Positions 62,834 through 64,000 of a stretch of DNA of 64,000 nt are shown here, piece after piece. Numbering within the stretch: position 1 is the stretch's first letter; every line of letters starts with the position of its first letter. The stretch is from Micromonospora rubida (GTDB lineage Bacteria > Actinomycetota > Actinomycetes > Mycobacteriales > Micromonosporaceae), in contig NZ_JAAALO010000011.1 of assembly GCF_009908295.1 (NCBI RefSeq), positions 62,001-126,000 of the forward strand, in the 5' to 3' direction. The position numbers were made by a program, and so were the translations under genes. The notes below the pieces were generated by a model, which made no database searches, was not told the origin of the DNA, and was given only the letters and a program-made list of their open reading frames with translations.

Positions 62834-63628
62834 ATGTCCTCCCCCGCAGCGGGCGCGGTCACTCTCGCGCCCCGCCGGTCGAGCCGGTTCGTCGCCTGGG
62901 TGCGCGCGTGGCGCGCTGGCCTCGTGCCGTACGACGAGGTCGCCGAGGAGATCGCCGGCGACGAGGAGCATCTCGTCTCGGACGCCCCCGGCACCTGGAC
63001 CGACGTCCCACTGCGGGACGCGCTGCCCACCCTGGCGAAGCTCTCCCCCGACGAGATCCGCCTGGTGCTGCCCGCGCCCGGCGACCCGCGAGGGCTGCCC
63101 GGGCCGGGCGACTTCGCAGGCACCGCGCTGGTCGCCGGCGAGGCGGTGGTGGCCGGCGGGATCGGGCTGATCCCGCAGGTGCGCACGCACACCTCCGGCT
63201 CGGGGATGACCTTCGAGACGGTGCTCTGGCGGTGTTACCCGCTGCCCGCCGACGCCCCGGCCGCCTCGCTGGCCTCGCCCGGCGCCGCCGAGGCAGAGGC
63301 GGAACTGGCGAGCGCGCTCGCCGAGACCACCGCGGCCCTGACCCGGCTCGACGTGGCCCAGTGGCGGCCCGAGCTCGCCGGCGCGCTGGCCGCGCTGCGC
63401 CGCCCCGACGGGACCACCGACCTGCCGCCGGGCTTCGACCCCCGGGCGCGGCGGCTGTTCGCCCGCGCCGCCGTGCTGGACCGGGTGCTGGCGCTGGCCG
63501 GGCACAGCGCGCCGGGCGGCGCGATCAACAACCACGAGGCCCAGCAGCGCGACGCCGCGCTCCGGCCGCTCACCACCGCCTGCCGGCAGGCCCTGGTCGC
63601 GGCCTGCAACGCCCCGCTGCGCCCCTGA
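62834..63628 (+). CDS. Hypothetical protein, actinobacterial
   Basis: 264 aa, no signal or TM helix. The N-terminal half mixes strands and helices (WRAGLVPYDEVAEEIAGDEE, LPTLAKLSPDEIRLVLPAPG); the C-terminal half is helical (LASALAETTAALTRLDVAQW) and ends with an Ala-rich four-helix-like stretch. I do not recognise a motif or named family. ATG 62834 with TACCCT seven bases upstream. It is divergent from the DUF3097 gene and upstream of a tandem repeat. Confidence 0.75.
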   Translation: MSSPAAGAVTLAPRRSSRFVAWVRAWRAGLVPYDEVAEEIAGDEEHLVSDAPGTWTDVPLRDALPTLAKLSPDEIRLVLPAPGDPRGLPGPGDFAGTALVAGEAVVAGGIGLIPQVRTHTSGSGMTFETVLWRCYPLPADAPAASLASPGAAEAEAELASALAETTAALTRLDVAQWRPELAGALAALRRPDGTTDLPPGFDPRARRLFARAAVLDRVLALAGHSAPGGAINNHEAQQRDAALRPLTTACRQALVAACNAPLRP

Positions 63629-63635
63629 CGCCCGC

Positions 63636-63730
63636 CGGCCCTGAGCGCCCGCGTCGGCCCTGAGCGCCCCCGCCGGCCCTGAGCGCCCGCGTCGGCCCTG
63701 AGCGCCCCCGCCGGCCCTGAGCGCCCCTGG
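63636..63730. repeat. Five tandem 19-bp repeats
   Basis: Units starting CGGCCCTGAGCGCC at 63636, 63655, 63674, 63693 and 63712 alternate between two endings (GCGT and CCGC), so the higher-order period is 38 bp. Non-coding, between the convergent ends at 63628 and 63795. Confidence 0.9.
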
Positions 63731-63794
63731 AGCCCGCCGGGGCCCGGCCGCTGACCGTCGCCGGTCGGCTGCAGGTCGGCGGCCCGGGGTTGGG

Positions 63795-64000
63795 TCAGAT
63801 CTCGTCCATCAGGTCGGCCACGGAGTTGACGATCCGCGACGGGCGGTACGGGTACCGCTCGGCCTCGGCCCGGGTGCTGATCCCGGTCAGCACCAGGATC
63901 GTCTCCAGCCCGGCCTCCAGGCCGCACAGTACGTCGGTGTCCATCCGGTCGCCGATCATGGCAGTCGTCTCGGAGTGCGCGTCGATGGTGTTCAGCGCCG
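63795..64000 (-). CDS. NagD-type HAD-IIA phosphatase, C-terminal part only
   Basis: The last 68 residues are in the window: TTAMIGDRMDTDVLCGLEAG, then ETILVLTGISTRAEAERYP and a tail ending VADLMDEI. GDRMDTD is HAD motif IV, and GLEAGLETILVLTGIS is characteristic of the NagD/p-nitrophenylphosphatase group (HAD-IIA). It dephosphorylates small phosphoesters in the cytosol. The N-terminus with the nucleophile Asp lies beyond the window. Confidence 0.88.
   Translation of the reverse strand, partial: ALNTIDAHSETTAMIGDRMDTDVLCGLEAGLETILVLTGISTRAEAERYPYRPSRIVNSVADLMDEI

Noticed and set aside
63636..63730. CRISPR-like array
   Set aside because: The units are contiguous 19-bp repeats without unique spacers, so this is a minisatellite.

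Overview
The window is very GC-rich with strong G/C bias at third codon positions, frequent GTG/TTG starts and many leaderless-type start sites. Together with its gene families (Tat lipoprotein sugar-binding proteins, PucR and RpiR regulators, DUF3097, DUF6230/DUF6114, a MurL/MurD2 pair) this points to a filamentous actinomycete, most likely Micromonosporaceae (Micromonospora-like). I see no rRNA, tRNA, CRISPR array, prophage or insertion sequence; it looks like ordinary chromosome.

Layout. 1-4.6 kb: end of a HAD phosphatase, a remnant of a copper-storage-type gene, and a two-component system divergent from an ABC exporter, with a clear tandem operator between them. 4.7-9.4 kb: two large divergent (alpha/alpha)6-type glycosidases (GH63-like and glycogen-debranching-like). 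9.6-16.9 kb: Ser/Thr kinase, YdjM-type membrane hydrolase, GT2 glycosyltransferase, CPBP protease, APH-type kinase, MobA-like nucleotidyltransferase. 16.9-21.6 kb: a TIM-barrel glycosidase divergent from its probable TetR repressor, a second TetR with a membrane protein, and an unusual family A DNA polymerase. 21.8-28.1 kb: a five-gene amino-sugar uptake operon (RpiR regulator, SIS protein, NgcE-type binding protein, two permeases) divergent from a BadF-type GlcNAc kinase. 28.1-32.3 kb: a lipoprotein, a small secreted protein and a large NB-ARC/TPR regulator. 32.4-35.6 kb: a second, paralogous NgcEFG-like transporter. 35.8-40 kb: acyltransferase, then the mmsA/class III aminotransferase pair for beta-amino acid or valine/pyrimidine catabolism. 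41.3-44.7 kb: a secreted protein, a TetR regulator and a DUF6230-DUF6114 operon, a coherent envelope locus of unknown function. 45-49 kb: NAD kinase and the divergent murD2/murL pair, the alternative route for placing D-Glu in peptidoglycan. 49-64 kb: PucR regulator, two serine hydrolases, SpoU methyltransferase, TPP enzyme, bifunctional penicillin-binding protein, SPFH/NfeD pair, DUF3097 and the tail of a NagD-type phosphatase.

Themes. Several genes bear on the cell wall and amino sugars: GlcNAc/chitobiose uptake and phosphorylation, MurL/MurD2, a class A PBP and the DUF6230/6114 envelope locus. The most unusual non-coding structure is a recurring 3'-end design, stop codon, then a C-rich and G-poor tract, then a long near-perfect inverted repeat. 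Two of the hairpins belong to one family and differ by a compensatory base-pair change. At least eight genes have a TANNNT box 5-7 nt before the start codon and no ribosome binding site, the signature of leaderless transcription.
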